Shown here in pieces: positions 17,069 to 27,959 of a stretch of 39,520 nt of DNA. Source of the DNA: Tannerella sp. (GTDB lineage: Bacteria > Bacteroidota > Bacteroidia > Bacteroidales > Tannerellaceae); the NCBI RefSeq assembly GCF_030528505.1, contig NZ_JAUMYS010000024.1, positions 1 through 39,520 of the forward strand, written 5' to 3'. The number at the start of each line of letters is the position of its first letter. The first letter of the stretch is position 1. Below the pieces are notes generated by a model. It saw nothing but the letters and a program-made list of their open reading frames with translations. It had not been told where the DNA came from and made no database searches. A program made the position numbers and the translations under genes.

Positions 17069-18598
17069 TTACCAAACATACCGCAGACCGAAACTCAGGG
17101 TCTCGTTTGTCTGAATATACGAATTGTAATTCTTCGTCTTCGTCACGCTGTCGTCGAAACGCAAGTAAACATTAATCATCGTCGAGAAATAACGGCTGAT
17201 AGCCATATCCAACGTATTCTCAAACTCGGTCAGTACGTTTTTGTACGTCGTGTTGTAATAAAACCTCGATTTCCACGTCACACTGCGGTTAGGCTTCAAC
17301 ACGATATCCATACGCACGGTCGAACCGAACTTACTCAATGATTTTTCATATTTTCCTTCGCTGTTTTTCTTAAAACCATGCACCCCGCGATTGATATTTT
17401 CGTCGATACTCGACATGTATGTATATGACAAGGGAGCCACATTGACCGCGAGCTTCAACGATCGCCCTTTCTTCGTAAATTTCTTATTCAGGTCGTACTT
17501 CATACCAAGCCCAAAGTTAATAATGTAAGGCGAAAGAAAAGCCACTTGCTTGTTCATCGTATTCTTCTTATAGTTCGTAAACAAAGGCGCCCTTAACTCG
17601 CCATCGATCGTATAGAACCATTTGGACCATGCCTGATAACCAAAGTTACTGTAAAAACGGAGCAAGTTATCTCCGAACTTATGGTTTCGCAACGTATCGT
17701 CCGACGCTGTATATACGCTCATATCAATCTGAAGCAGATTCTTGAGTTGAAAGCGGTCTCGCGCATAATTGTATTGAAACAGATTTTTGCTCAAAATATT
17801 CAAGTTGCTCGTACCATCTTTGTACCAGTTCGGGGAAATGTAATTCTGTGAAAATTTAAGCGAGCTTTCGAACGACGAGGTCCAATACCTGCGATCGGGG
17901 ATAAACTTCGTAGGAGCCGTATAATCGTCCGGGCTCGTTTCCACCTTATGAACGGGCACCTGCACATCTTCTTTCGGACGGAGATGCAGCACCTGTTCTT
18001 TCGGCAAATGGTCGGCGCTGTAACGGAAATAGTCGGGGTGATGACGCCGCACATACCGGTAGGCATAATCTTCGATGATCTGTTTGCGCCGGAAGGCTTC
18101 GAACATTCTAATCGGCACATAGAGAGGTTGTGTCCATGACGTTTCATTCAAGTCTTTCGGCTCATAAAAACGGATTTCTTGGGGTTGAGCCAGATTTTCT
18201 TTCTTAAAAAGTACAGGCATAAACAGACGGTTCACGATAATCGTATCACGAAACGTATACCATTTCGGTATCGCATTATGCGAATTATCCCAATGCCTTG
18301 ACCAATAGATCGCCTCGTCCGACATAAGGAGGGTACGCTTGCGAATGGCACGATGAGGTGAAGATGTCGTATCTTTTTCTTCGGTGTGAGGAGCTTCAAC
18401 AGTCAAAGAATCGACCGGTAACTCTATCGGTACTAAGCGAGGTTTCGGTATGGGAACCGTATCCGGTTGATTCCCTTTTTCTATCAGCCGACGAATTCTT
18501 TCGTTAAAATTAAGGTCTTGTGCCTTAACCGGAAGACCGGCATACAAAGATGCTGTGATGGAGAAATAAAAAAATGCCCGTTTTATTGTTGTCTTCAT
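17069..18598 (-). CDS. DUF3078 outer-membrane beta-barrel protein
   Basis: The 509-residue protein has a signal peptide (MKTTIKRAFFYFSITASLYA, cleavage after VKAQ). The first 200 residues after it are Pro-rich, then charged. The C-terminal half is made of alternating amphipathic strands (SSLKFSQNYISPNWYKDGTS, FLSPYIINFGLGMKYDLN, SRYFSTMINVYLRFDD) and ends with SFGLRYVW, an aromatic C-terminus typical of outer-membrane barrels. This fits the DUF3078 family of Bacteroidota; its function is unknown. It reads in the same direction as the rnf operon but has its own promoter, CAAAATTA inverted at 18621-18628, and is separated from rseC by about 130 bp. Confidence 0.75.
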   Translation of the reverse strand: MKTTIKRAFFYFSITASLYAGLPVKAQDLNFNERIRRLIEKGNQPDTVPIPKPRLVPIELPVDSLTVEAPHTEEKDTTSSPHRAIRKRTLLMSDEAIYWSRHWDNSHNAIPKWYTFRDTIIVNRLFMPVLFKKENLAQPQEIRFYEPKDLNETSWTQPLYVPIRMFEAFRRKQIIEDYAYRYVRRHHPDYFRYSADHLPKEQVLHLRPKEDVQVPVHKVETSPDDYTAPTKFIPDRRYWTSSFESSLKFSQNYISPNWYKDGTSNLNILSKNLFQYNYARDRFQLKNLLQIDMSVYTASDDTLRNHKFGDNLLRFYSNFGYQAWSKWFYTIDGELRAPLFTNYKKNTMNKQVAFLSPYIINFGLGMKYDLNKKFTKKGRSLKLAVNVAPLSYTYMSSIDENINRGVHGFKKNSEGKYEKSLSKFGSTVRMDIVLKPNRSVTWKSRFYYNTTYKNVLTEFENTLDMAISRYFSTMINVYLRFDDSVTKTKNYNSYIQTNETLSFGLRYVW

Positions 18599-18620
18599 TA
18601 TGATGTATCAATTGAGCGTA

Positions 18621-18628
18621 CAAAATTA
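18621..18628 (-). promoter_or_regulatory. Putative -7 promoter element for the DUF3078 gene
   Basis: TAATTTTG on the minus strand, matching TAnnTTTG, 23 bp upstream of the ATG at 18598. No clear -33 element. The rest of the 18599-18901 spacer shows no gene; its right end holds the divergent promoter at 18806-18813. Confidence 0.5.
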
Positions 18629-18805
18629 GACAAAAAGCGGAATATTCTGCACCGGAAGCGTAAAAAGCCGTCGTGTTTTCATGTATTTGCAGAGCATCAT
18701 CACGTATATGCAGTCTGCAATCTGCCGCATCATTCATTTTAGGACAAAGAGACCCGAATTGAATGAAATAGTACGAAAACATAAAGAAAGTTCTATTAAG
18801 TTTTT

Positions 18806-18813
18806 TACCTTTG
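18806..18813 (+). promoter_or_regulatory. Putative -7 promoter element for the cytolysin-like lipoprotein gene
   Basis: TACCTTTG, the same -7 sequence as at the tRNA promoter. It lies 29 bp before the in-frame ATG at 18842 and 89 bp before the ATG at 18902 preferred here on signal-peptide grounds; it therefore does not settle the start. Confidence 0.55.
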
Positions 18814-18901
18814 TCGCTGTGAAAATATCAAGATTAAGAAAATGATCGAAAAAAACTTTACTTTAACAAGTCGGATACTAAAGGGAAAAGTATCGGCCAC
18901 A

Positions 18902-20209
18902 ATGGAAAAACCGGCACAAGCCGTATTGACATCCACAAAAAGTGTTTCCAAACTTTCGGGAATATGGCTTTTGGCCCTTCTCTTGCTGTTTGCATGCAAA
19001 GAGGAGGAACGCCTCAAACCGTTTATCACGGTCGACAAAGAACATTTGGCAATAGATGCTTTGGGCAGGGAGGATACGGTTCGCATCGCGTCGAATATTC
19101 AATGGGCTGTCAGCGATATACCGGACTGGTGTACGATACAGGAAGAACGAAATCCTGCAAACAGTTTAATCAGAATCAAAATAACTCCCAATAAAACGAA
19201 AAACACCAGAGAGGCACGGATAAAAATATCCGGGGAACTGGTAGAGAAACATATCACTATTGTACAAGCATATCGAAAAAAAGATAAACAAATCATCTGG
19301 CAGCATCTTCCGACTTGTTGGTTCAACGATGTTACCTATACGCAGGGAAAAGACGGAGTTGAACGTTTCTATACTTTTTCGGGCGAAGATATTTTTATCA
19401 ATCAGGCTATCCGAGACAAAATTTATCCCGGTAATCTGATAAAAAACAATATGGAGAAACCCTCCGAATTGACAGAATATCCTCAATATACGTATAATCC
19501 GATTCAACTTGCCTTTCTTGCCGGTATCAATATCTCGGTTAAAGAAACAGTGCCGTCAATAAAAGCGATGAACGAATTTGTAGATGAGATGATAAAGACC
19601 AAACCTTTGAAGCAAAACATGGGATTTTACTACTCCAATACGCCTGTCAAATACACCACGTACAGACAGCTTCATCTCTTAGGAATGGGTAATCTCGGTG
19701 TCGAACTCGACAAGCTGATCTCCGGCTCTTCCTACCGGCAGAAAGAAATGCCGGAGAATGAGACGGGATATATTTTTTCATACAGCGTGAAGTTGTTCAA
19801 TATCTTCATGGAACTTCCAACCGATGGTCTCCTTATCAAGGAGAAGATTACTGACAAAAACATACTAAATTCGCTCTGTTATATCGATAATATAAGTTAT
19901 GGCAGAACAGCTTATCTGATTATCGAAACAGACGAAGAGGAGGAAATCGTAAGAACCATTGTCGGGAAAGTGCAAAGAAAAGAGGCATTAAACAAACAGG
20001 AACAATCGGTCGTTGATGGAGCGAAACTGTATTATCTGCACTATAACAGCCGGAAAGAACTGCGCTCCGAAAAAGGAAGTGCCGAAATCATCACCCGGTA
20101 TACGGAAAGCATGAATAAAGGGGCTATTATCCCGCTTACATTTTCAGTTTTGAATTACAACTATTTCTTACCTGGCAGAACAATGCATCTGCACGTACAT
20201 TTGCCTTAG
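18902..20209 (+). CDS. BACON-domain lipoprotein with cholesterol-dependent-cytolysin-like core
   Basis: From the ATG at 18902 the protein has 435 residues and a lipoprotein signal ending LLLLFAC (Cys about 32). An in-frame ATG at 18842 would add 20 residues and make the signal unusually long. Residues about 40-115 look like a BACON domain (WAVSDIPDWCTI, then KITPNKTKNTREARIKISG). The rest matches thiol-activated cytolysins (pneumolysin, perfringolysin) at several places: IYPGNLIKNN (about 172) against YPGALL, YTYNPIQLAFLAGI against MTYSIDLPGL, YTTYRQLHLLGMG against the segment before the transmembrane hairpins, and ISYGRTAYLIIET (about 331) against VAYGRxxYxKLET. The protein ends soon after PLTFSVLNYN, so the C-terminal membrane-binding domain 4 with its undecapeptide is absent. 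This fits the short CDC-like proteins of Bacteroidota. Pore formation is an inference. Confidence 0.75.
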   Translation: MEKPAQAVLTSTKSVSKLSGIWLLALLLLFACKEEERLKPFITVDKEHLAIDALGREDTVRIASNIQWAVSDIPDWCTIQEERNPANSLIRIKITPNKTKNTREARIKISGELVEKHITIVQAYRKKDKQIIWQHLPTCWFNDVTYTQGKDGVERFYTFSGEDIFINQAIRDKIYPGNLIKNNMEKPSELTEYPQYTYNPIQLAFLAGINISVKETVPSIKAMNEFVDEMIKTKPLKQNMGFYYSNTPVKYTTYRQLHLLGMGNLGVELDKLISGSSYRQKEMPENETGYIFSYSVKLFNIFMELPTDGLLIKEKITDKNILNSLCYIDNISYGRTAYLIIETDEEEEIVRTIVGKVQRKEALNKQEQSVVDGAKLYYLHYNSRKELRSEKGSAEIITRYTESMNKGAIIPLTFSVLNYNYFLPGRTMHLHVHLP

Positions 20210-20244
20210 ACACCCTTCTGTTTTTCTTTTCAAAGGCTTTGGCT

Positions 20245-20252
20245 TACCTTTG
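20245..20252 (+). promoter_or_regulatory. Putative -7 promoter element ending 8 bp before the MutS-like start codon
   Basis: TACCTTTG at 20245-20252. In Bacteroidota, transcription starts about 5-8 bp after this element, which here would be at or next to the ATG of 20260. The mRNA may therefore be leaderless. Confidence 0.55.
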
Positions 20253-20259
20253 CCCCGTG

Positions 20260-22065
20260 ATGATGGAAGAAGTGATTCGATTTTACGACAAGCAGATTAC
20301 GAAGTATACGGCCATACACCAACGCTTGAAACGACGGATGTATCATGTCGGTACGCTTCGGCTGTTTCTTTTTGTTACGGCTTTAACGGTACTATGGTTT
20401 TTCCGCGAAGCAGGCTGGATGACGCTGACGGCGTGGATAACCGCGTTTGCATTGCCTTTTATGGCCCTGTTAGTCTACCATACAAAGCTGTCGGAAAAGA
20501 AAGCGTACGCGGAAGACATGATACGCCTCAATACGGACGAAAAGAAGGCATTGAATTATGATTTCAGCGCGTTTGAGGGAGCGCCGGAACAAATCGAAAC
20601 GCAACACCCGTTTACGCTCGATCTGGATGTGTTCGGTACACAGTCACTTTTTCAGAGCATGAACCGAACCGTCACTTCGATCGGTGAATCATGCCTGGCC
20701 GAATGGTTTACGCATCCGTTGGAAGAAAAGCGAGAGATTTTAGCCCGTCAGCAGGCTGTGCGCGAGTTGACCGGAAAAGTAGCGTTCAGACAAGATTTTT
20801 ATGTCACAGGCATTGGGTGCAAAGGGCATCGTGACGATCTGATACAGTTAAAGACCTTGACTGGAAAGGCTGCAAAAGCCTCGTCCTTCGGCGCTGTATG
20901 GCAAGCGATGCTTTGGCTGATGCCGTCGGCATGGTTGGCGGTAATCGCCGGGATCGGTTTGGGGTGGCTGCCGGCTTGGACAGCCGGAGCGATGGTAGCC
21001 TTCGGTTTTGTAATAGCGAACCTTCCGGGACGCAAAATTCATCAGCTATGCCGGTCGATCGACAAGATGGAGCAAATGTTACGGTCTTACTCGCAACTGA
21101 TCGGGAAGATAGAGCGCGAGACATTCGAGGCGCCCCTCCTCACTTCGCTGCAACAGCACTTTGTTTCGGAAAAAGGAAGCGCCTCGCGTGCCATCCGCCG
21201 GATGTCGCGCATCATCGGCGCGCTGGATCAACGATACAGTACGATCGGCATCATTTTAAACCTGCTCTATCTGCGCAATATGCGTCAAGTCATGCTGATG
21301 GAACAATGGCTTCGCACTCATTCGGCACATTTCGACCTTTGGTTCGAAGCATTGGCGCAGACCGACGCCTTATGTTCGCTGGGAGGTTTTGCCTTCAATC
21401 ACCCCGACTATCCCTACCCGGCTATCGCAGAGACGTATTTCGTAATGGAAGGAGAGGCATTGGGACATCCTCTATTGCATCGTGAGAAATGCGTGCGTAA
21501 CGACGTACGTATCTCGAGACATCCGTATTTTATGGTCGTCACGGGAGCGAACATGGCGGGCAAAAGCACTTATCTGCGTACGATCGGCGTCAATTTCCTG
21601 CTGGCCTGCATGGGGATGCCCGTATGCGCCCGCTCCCTGACCGTCTATCCCGCCCGACTGGTAACCAGCCTGCGGACAGCCGATTCGCTCGCTGCCAACG
21701 AATCCTACTTCTTTGCCGAACTCAAACGATTGAAAATGATTATTGATCGATTGAACGCGGGAGAGAAACTTTTTATCATCCTCGACGAAATCCTGAAAGG
21801 GACGAATTCGAAAGACAAACAGAAAGGGTCACTGGCGTTAATGAAGCAATTGGTTGCCAAAAAAGCCTGCGGCATCATTGCTACCCACGACCTGCTGCTC
21901 GGCACGCTTGAAGACGAATTTCCGCACGACATCAAAAACTACCGTTTCGAAGCGGATATTACGGACGATACGCTGACGTTCTCGTACCGGATGCGAGAGG
22001 GGATAGCCCGCAATATGAACGCCAGTTTCCTGATGAAAAAAATGGGGATTACACTTTCCGAATAA
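20260..22065 (+). CDS. Membrane-anchored MutS-family ATPase
   Basis: The start is one of two adjacent ATGs (20260 or 20263); an upstream in-frame TTG at 20239 lies before the promoter. It encodes about 601 residues. The N-terminal part has two hydrophobic segments (LRLFLFVTALTVLWFF, WITAFALPFMALLVY), and another pair lies around residues 220-255. The C-terminal 200 residues form a MutS domain V ATPase: Walker A GANMAGKSTYLRTIG (about 426), Walker B LFIILDEILKGTNS (about 506) and the ATHD switch histidine. It lacks the mismatch-recognition domain I of MutS. Such MutS-like membrane proteins are common in Bacteroidota; the role is unknown and mismatch repair is unlikely. It lies 50 bp after the cytolysin-like gene. 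Confidence 0.85.
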   Translation: MMEEVIRFYDKQITKYTAIHQRLKRRMYHVGTLRLFLFVTALTVLWFFREAGWMTLTAWITAFALPFMALLVYHTKLSEKKAYAEDMIRLNTDEKKALNYDFSAFEGAPEQIETQHPFTLDLDVFGTQSLFQSMNRTVTSIGESCLAEWFTHPLEEKREILARQQAVRELTGKVAFRQDFYVTGIGCKGHRDDLIQLKTLTGKAAKASSFGAVWQAMLWLMPSAWLAVIAGIGLGWLPAWTAGAMVAFGFVIANLPGRKIHQLCRSIDKMEQMLRSYSQLIGKIERETFEAPLLTSLQQHFVSEKGSASRAIRRMSRIIGALDQRYSTIGIILNLLYLRNMRQVMLMEQWLRTHSAHFDLWFEALAQTDALCSLGGFAFNHPDYPYPAIAETYFVMEGEALGHPLLHREKCVRNDVRISRHPYFMVVTGANMAGKSTYLRTIGVNFLLACMGMPVCARSLTVYPARLVTSLRTADSLAANESYFFAELKRLKMIIDRLNAGEKLFIILDEILKGTNSKDKQKGSLALMKQLVAKKACGIIATHDLLLGTLEDEFPHDIKNYRFEADITDDTLTFSYRMREGIARNMNASFLMKKMGITLSE

Positions 22066-22173
22066 TGGTCGTCAGTCGCTTCCCTCCCTTTAAAAACGAC
22101 CGAAAAACAGTACAAAAGCGTAAAAGCAAGTGAACTGAAAAGATGGGAAGCTGGCGATTTCCTTCTTTTTTTA

Positions 22174-22181
22174 TACTTTTG
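22174..22181 (+). promoter_or_regulatory. Putative -7 promoter element for the YceI-like gene
   Basis: TACTTTTG, matching TAnnTTTG, 15 bp before the first ATG at 22196. The predicted start of transcription at about 22188 leaves only a very short leader. Confidence 0.5.
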
Positions 22182-22195
22182 CCTGTTCAATTTAA

Positions 22196-22717
22196 ATGAT
22201 GTACAAAATGAAAGGAATTTTATTCGGAATAATGGCTTTATTATTCCAGTTTTCAGTCGCTCAAAGCGAAACGCCTCAGGTGTCGTTTCAGGTAAAAAAA
22301 GGTTTTTCTACGGTCAAAGGCACATTTGAAAAAGTAGACTATACGATTGATTTGTCGTCGGCCACACCTTCGGCGCAAGGCAAAGCCGAAATACGTTCCA
22401 TCTCGACCGGCAACAGCCGGCGCGACGCTCACCTGCAAACGGAGAACTGGTTCTTCGCCGAAAAGTATCCGACGGTCGATGTACGTTCGCAACGCATCAC
22501 GAAGCAAAGCGACGGCCTTTATACGGGAACGTTCGAGATCGATATCAAAGGAAAAAAAGAAGTGAAAGAGATCACGTTCGAAGTAGTGGAAGAAGCCGGT
22601 AAGAAGGTATTAAAAGCCGAATTCGAGCTCTCTCTGAAGACCTTTCAGATCGGGTCGGGCATTCTTAAATCCTTGATCGGGGATACCGTAAAAGTCAAAG
22701 TAGCCTTGCCTTTTTGA
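22196..22717 (+). CDS. YceI family periplasmic lipid-binding-like protein
   Basis: Encodes 173 residues. Three in-frame ATGs occur (22196, 22199, 22208); the last gives the neatest signal peptide, MKGILFGIMALLFQFSVAQS. The mature part has the YceI pattern: FSTVKGTFEKVDYTIDLSS near the start, RRDAHLQTENWFFAEKYPTVDVRS in the middle (the conserved block that closes the lipocalin-like barrel), and ITFEVV followed by LSLKTFQIGSGILKSLIGDTVKVKVAL. YceI proteins bind isoprenoid or fatty-acid chains in a beta-barrel. The ligand here is unknown. It lies between the MutS-like gene and pyrG, each with its own promoter element. Confidence 0.85.
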   Translation: MMYKMKGILFGIMALLFQFSVAQSETPQVSFQVKKGFSTVKGTFEKVDYTIDLSSATPSAQGKAEIRSISTGNSRRDAHLQTENWFFAEKYPTVDVRSQRITKQSDGLYTGTFEIDIKGKKEVKEITFEVVEEAGKKVLKAEFELSLKTFQIGSGILKSLIGDTVKVKVALPF

Positions 22718-22772
22718 CGAAAAGGTTCCCAAATAATTCTCACGAAACTTGCGGAAAATAGTCGAAAATCCG

Positions 22773-22780
22773 TATCTTTG
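22773..22780 (+). promoter_or_regulatory. Putative -7 promoter element for pyrG
   Basis: TATCTTTG, matching TAnnTTTG, 22 bp before the pyrG GTG start. The gap gives a leader of about 15 nt. The -33 region is weak. Confidence 0.55.
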
Positions 22781-22790
22781 CCACTTCTAA

Positions 22791-24440
<1,650 letters not shown>

Positions 24441-24444
24441 AAAT

Positions 24445-26397
24445 ATGTCATTAGATAAAAATACGATTATCGGTTTTATCCTCATCGGGGTGGTTTTGTT
24501 TCTGTTCACGTGGCTGAACCGTCCGACGCAGGAACAAATAGAAGCTCAACAACATTACAGAGACTCGCTGGCTCGGGTAGAGCAGGCGCGCCTCGAAGCG
24601 CTGAACCAACCCGCGAAGGAAACGCAGCTCGTCGCAACGGAAACATTGGAAGATTTGCCTGATTCGGTACGTACCGAAAGACTTCGTCAGAATTTCAGCG
24701 ATTTTGCCGTAGCTGCGCAAGGCACGGAAGAGTTCGTGACCCTCGAAAACGATAAAATCGAAGTAAAAATCAGCAGCAAGGGCGGTAAGCTCTCCTACGC
24801 GCGACTGAAAGAATATACGACTTGGGACAAACAGCCGCTCGTTCTCTTCGACGGCGCCGACGAGTCCGATTTCGGCATCACGATGGTATCGGCCAATCAG
24901 CGCGTCATCAACACATCCGATCTCTACTTCACCCCTATCCCGAGCGCCGACGGTCGTTCGGTCGTGATGCGACTGGCCGTCGACGAGGGACGCTATATGG
25001 ATTTCACCTACACGCTCGAACCCGATAACTACATGCTCCGTTACACGATCGAGAGCGCGGGGTTGAACGGTATTCTCGCGCCGAGCACCCACTCGCTCGA
25101 TTTTACGTGGAGGCAGAAGACCCGCAAGCTCGAGCACGGACGGAAATACGAAGACCAGTACACCGGTCTGTACTACAAATACGCGGCTGACGACGTAGAC
25201 AAGCTGAGCGAATCGAAAGAAGACAGCAAACAAATCGCCAACCGGCTGAAATGGATCGGCTATAAAAACAAATATTTCGCGACGGTACTTATTGCCGACG
25301 AGGCGTTCACCGCCACCACGCTCGAATCGCGTCTGCTCACCGACACCGCGTACCTGAAAGAATTCAAGACGACGACTTCGGTCGATTTCGACCTGACAGC
25401 CCGCCAAAGCATCGGCTTCCGTTATTTCATCGGGCCGAACAAATACCATCTGCTCAGCGAATACGACGACGGCGTAGCGAAAGACCACGAGCTCTCGCTC
25501 GACGAGCTCGTGCCGATGGGCTACAAATGGGTGCGCCCCATCAACAAATACTTCGTGATGCCGATCTTCGATTTCCTGAGCCGCTACATCGCCAACTACG
25601 GACTGATTATTTTCTTACTGACGCTGATCGTCAAATTCGTACTGTTCCCGCTGACATACAAATCGTATCTCTCGACGGCGAAGATGCGCGTCTTGCGTCC
25701 GCAGGTCGAAGAGCTGAAAACGAAGTACCCGAAAAAAGAACAGGCCATGGAGCTGCAAAGAGCCACGATGGAACTGTATAACCGCGCCGGAGCCAGTCCG
25801 ATGAGCGGCTGTCTGCCGATGTTGTTGCAGTTACCGATTCTGATCGCGCTTTACGGGCTCTTCCCCACGTCGATCGAATTGCGCCAGCAATCGTTCCTCT
25901 GGGCCAAAGACCTTTCGACGTTCGACGCCGTGATCTCGTGGAATACCGACATTCCGCTCATCACGTCGTTCATGGGAAATCATATCAGCCTGTTCTGTTT
26001 GCTGATGACCATCGTGCAGATCGTTTATTCGAAGATCAACATGAACATGAGCAACACCGGTCAGCAGCAGATGCCCGGTATGGCGATGATGACGTACATG
26101 ATGCCGATCATGCTTTTCTTCATGTTCAATCAGGCATCGGCCGGACTGAGTTACTACTTCCTGATCTCGACGCTGATCACGATTTTGCAGACCATCTCGA
26201 TCCGTTTCATGGTGAACGAAGAGAAGCTGCTGGCCAAACTCGAAGAGAACAAAAAGAAGCCGCGCAAACGCTCCGGATGGATGGAACGGATGGCCGAGAT
26301 GCAGCGCAAGCAGCAGGCCGAGTTGGAGCGTCAGCAGAAGCAACGCGCCAAACAAAAGCAGGCGCAGCACTACAAACGTCAGGAAAGGAATAAGTAA
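24445..26397 (+). CDS. yidC: Membrane protein insertase YidC
   Basis: The 650-residue protein has the layout of Gram-negative YidC: an N-terminal membrane helix (TIIGFILIGVVLFLFTWL), a large periplasmic beta domain (about 60-345), then five C-terminal helices. Landmarks: PINKYFVMPIFDFLSRYIANYGLIIFLLT (about 360), the hydrophilic-groove helix VKFVLFPLTYKSYLSTAKM, GASPMSGCLPMLLQLPILIALY (about 450) and the last helix FNQASAGLSYYFLISTL. The tail after residue 595 is very basic and Gln-rich (coiled-coil-like), suggesting ribosome contact. It inserts and folds inner-membrane proteins. It is 37 bp after pyrG. Confidence 0.97.
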   Translation: MSLDKNTIIGFILIGVVLFLFTWLNRPTQEQIEAQQHYRDSLARVEQARLEALNQPAKETQLVATETLEDLPDSVRTERLRQNFSDFAVAAQGTEEFVTLENDKIEVKISSKGGKLSYARLKEYTTWDKQPLVLFDGADESDFGITMVSANQRVINTSDLYFTPIPSADGRSVVMRLAVDEGRYMDFTYTLEPDNYMLRYTIESAGLNGILAPSTHSLDFTWRQKTRKLEHGRKYEDQYTGLYYKYAADDVDKLSESKEDSKQIANRLKWIGYKNKYFATVLIADEAFTATTLESRLLTDTAYLKEFKTTTSVDFDLTARQSIGFRYFIGPNKYHLLSEYDDGVAKDHELSLDELVPMGYKWVRPINKYFVMPIFDFLSRYIANYGLIIFLLTLIVKFVLFPLTYKSYLSTAKMRVLRPQVEELKTKYPKKEQAMELQRATMELYNRAGASPMSGCLPMLLQLPILIALYGLFPTSIELRQQSFLWAKDLSTFDAVISWNTDIPLITSFMGNHISLFCLLMTIVQIVYSKINMNMSNTGQQQMPGMAMMTYMMPIMLFFMFNQASAGLSYYFLISTLITILQTISIRFMVNEEKLLAKLEENKKKPRKRSGWMERMAEMQRKQQAELERQQKQRAKQKQAQHYKRQERNK

Positions 26398-26458
26398 ACC
26401 GCGCCCCGGCGTTTTTTTGAGACAAGAAAATTAAGGAATACGACAAACAGGCAAAGAC

Positions 26459-27217
26459 ATGAAATTTCTGGGCATTATACCGGCACGCTACGCCTCGACC
26501 CGCTTTCCGGGCAAGCCGCTGGCCGACATGGACGGACAACCGATGATCCGACGCGTCTACGAACAGGTGCAAGATACGGTCGACCGCCTGTATGTCGCGA
26601 CCGACGACGCGCGCATCGAAGCCGCCGTCAAAGCCTTCGGCGGAGAAGTGGTGATGACCTCCGAGGCACACCGCAGCGGCACCGACCGCTGCCACGAAGC
26701 ATCGACGAAAGTGGGTGAAGGATTCGACGTGGTCATCAATATTCAGGGCGACGAGCCGTTTATCCGTCCGCAACAAATCGAGCGACTGAAGGAATGCTTC
26801 TCTTCGCCCGAAGTACACATCGCCACGCTCGCGAAAGCCTTCGCGAAAGACGACGATTTCGAGGCCGCGCTCTTCAATCCCAACACCCCGAAGGTCGTCA
26901 TGAACAAGAACGGAGACGCGCTTTATTTCAGCCGCTCCATCATCCCCTACATCCGCGGAAAGGTACATACCGAGTGGCTGGCGCACCACGTGTTCTACAA
27001 ACACATCGGGCTGTACGCGTACCGTACCGGCGTGTTGAGCGAAATCGCGCGCCTGCCGCAATCGTCGCTCGAGCAGGCCGAGAGCCTTGAGCAGCTGCGC
27101 TGGTTGGAGAATGGCTACCGCATCCGCGTAGGCATCACCGAACAGGAAACCATCGGCATCGATACGCCCGACGATATGGAACGCGCCATCGACTTTCTAA
27201 GAAGTCAGGCCAAGTAA
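26459..27217 (+). CDS. kdsB: 3-deoxy-manno-octulosonate cytidylyltransferase
   Basis: The 252-residue protein has the KdsB opening [19 protein letters not shown], then VATDD (about 41), SGTDRCHEA (about 73), [10 protein letters not shown] (about 92) and the C-terminal [20 protein letters not shown]. The enzyme makes CMP-Kdo from CTP and Kdo for lipopolysaccharide inner core, so its substrate CTP comes from the neighbouring pyrG product. Length and motifs are complete. It lies 61 bp after yidC. Confidence 0.97.
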   Translation: MKFLGIIPARYASTRFPGKPLADMDGQPMIRRVYEQVQDTVDRLYVATDDARIEAAVKAFGGEVVMTSEAHRSGTDRCHEASTKVGEGFDVVINIQGDEPFIRPQQIERLKECFSSPEVHIATLAKAFAKDDDFEAALFNPNTPKVVMNKNGDALYFSRSIIPYIRGKVHTEWLAHHVFYKHIGLYAYRTGVLSEIARLPQSSLEQAESLEQLRWLENGYRIRVGITEQETIGIDTPDDMERAIDFLRSQAK

Positions 27218-27253
27218 CACCGCCCCACACAGAGCGAAAGGCAATGCATCGCG

Positions 27254-27904
27254 ATGAAACGGTTACATCCCATCGAAGCGTGGATAGCGGAAGGCGAACA
27301 TCAGCAGCAGGATTTTAAATTCGAAGTCAGCGACAGCAAAAAAATCGCCCGAACGCTCAGCGCCTTTGCCAATACCGACGGCGGACGACTGCTGATCGGC
27401 GTCAAAGACAACGGACACATTGCCGGCATACAGGGCGACGAGGAGTATTATATGGTCGAGGCCGCGTCGACCATGTACACACGTCCCGAAGTGCCGTTCA
27501 CGGCCAAGCATTGGGAGATCAACGGCAAAACGGTACTCGAAATCAACGTCGAGCCGTGCGCCGCGCGTCCGTATCTGGCACCCGACAAGGACGATCACTA
27601 CAAAGCCTATATCCGCGTGGCCGACGAGAACAAGCTGGCCAATAAAACCTTGCTCCTCTCGTGGCAAAAACGCGAAAGCGACGACGGCAATCTGCTGCGA
27701 CTGACGAAACCCGTCGAAAAACTGATGCGCCACCTCGACACACACCCTTCGGTCAGCCTCCGCGAGTTTTGCCGGATCGCGCGTATCCGCTACCTCACCG
27801 CCCGAAACATCGTGAGCGACCTGATAGCCGTCGGCACCTTACGCTACATCGTGCAGAACGGACAAATCGTTTACGAGAAAACAAAAACAACGCCCGACAC
27901 ATAA
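27254..27904 (+). CDS. AlbA_2/Schlafen-like putative DNA-binding protein
   Basis: The 216-residue protein has an N-terminal AlbA_2 (divergent AAA-4/Schlafen-like) domain: EHQQQDFKFEVSDSKKIART, then SAFANTDGGRLLIGVKDNGHIAG (about 36-58), the family's most conserved block. The C-terminal third (about 150-216) is a winged-helix region, LREFCRIARIRYLTARNIVSDLIAVGTL. Proteins with this domain pair are often regulators or nucleases of unknown target. It lies 36 bp after kdsB and is probably co-transcribed. It lacks obvious catalytic acidic residues in the Schlafen core, so I lean to a regulator. Confidence 0.75.
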   Translation: MKRLHPIEAWIAEGEHQQQDFKFEVSDSKKIARTLSAFANTDGGRLLIGVKDNGHIAGIQGDEEYYMVEAASTMYTRPEVPFTAKHWEINGKTVLEINVEPCAARPYLAPDKDDHYKAYIRVADENKLANKTLLLSWQKRESDDGNLLRLTKPVEKLMRHLDTHPSVSLREFCRIARIRYLTARNIVSDLIAVGTLRYIVQNGQIVYEKTKTTPDT

Positions 27905-27959
27905 ACCGCGTCACGCGACCTCGTCTGCGTTCCACATCTTTTGCATCATATACAAAAAA

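Noticed and set aside
24451-25488. 345-codon frame antisense to yidC
   Set aside because: Shadow of yidC caused by its G+C-rich codons; composition not protein-like.
26400-26417. Terminator after yidC (short GC stem then seven T)
   Set aside because: The stem would be only 3-4 bp with a tiny loop; kdsB follows on the same strand after 61 bp, so termination is doubtful.
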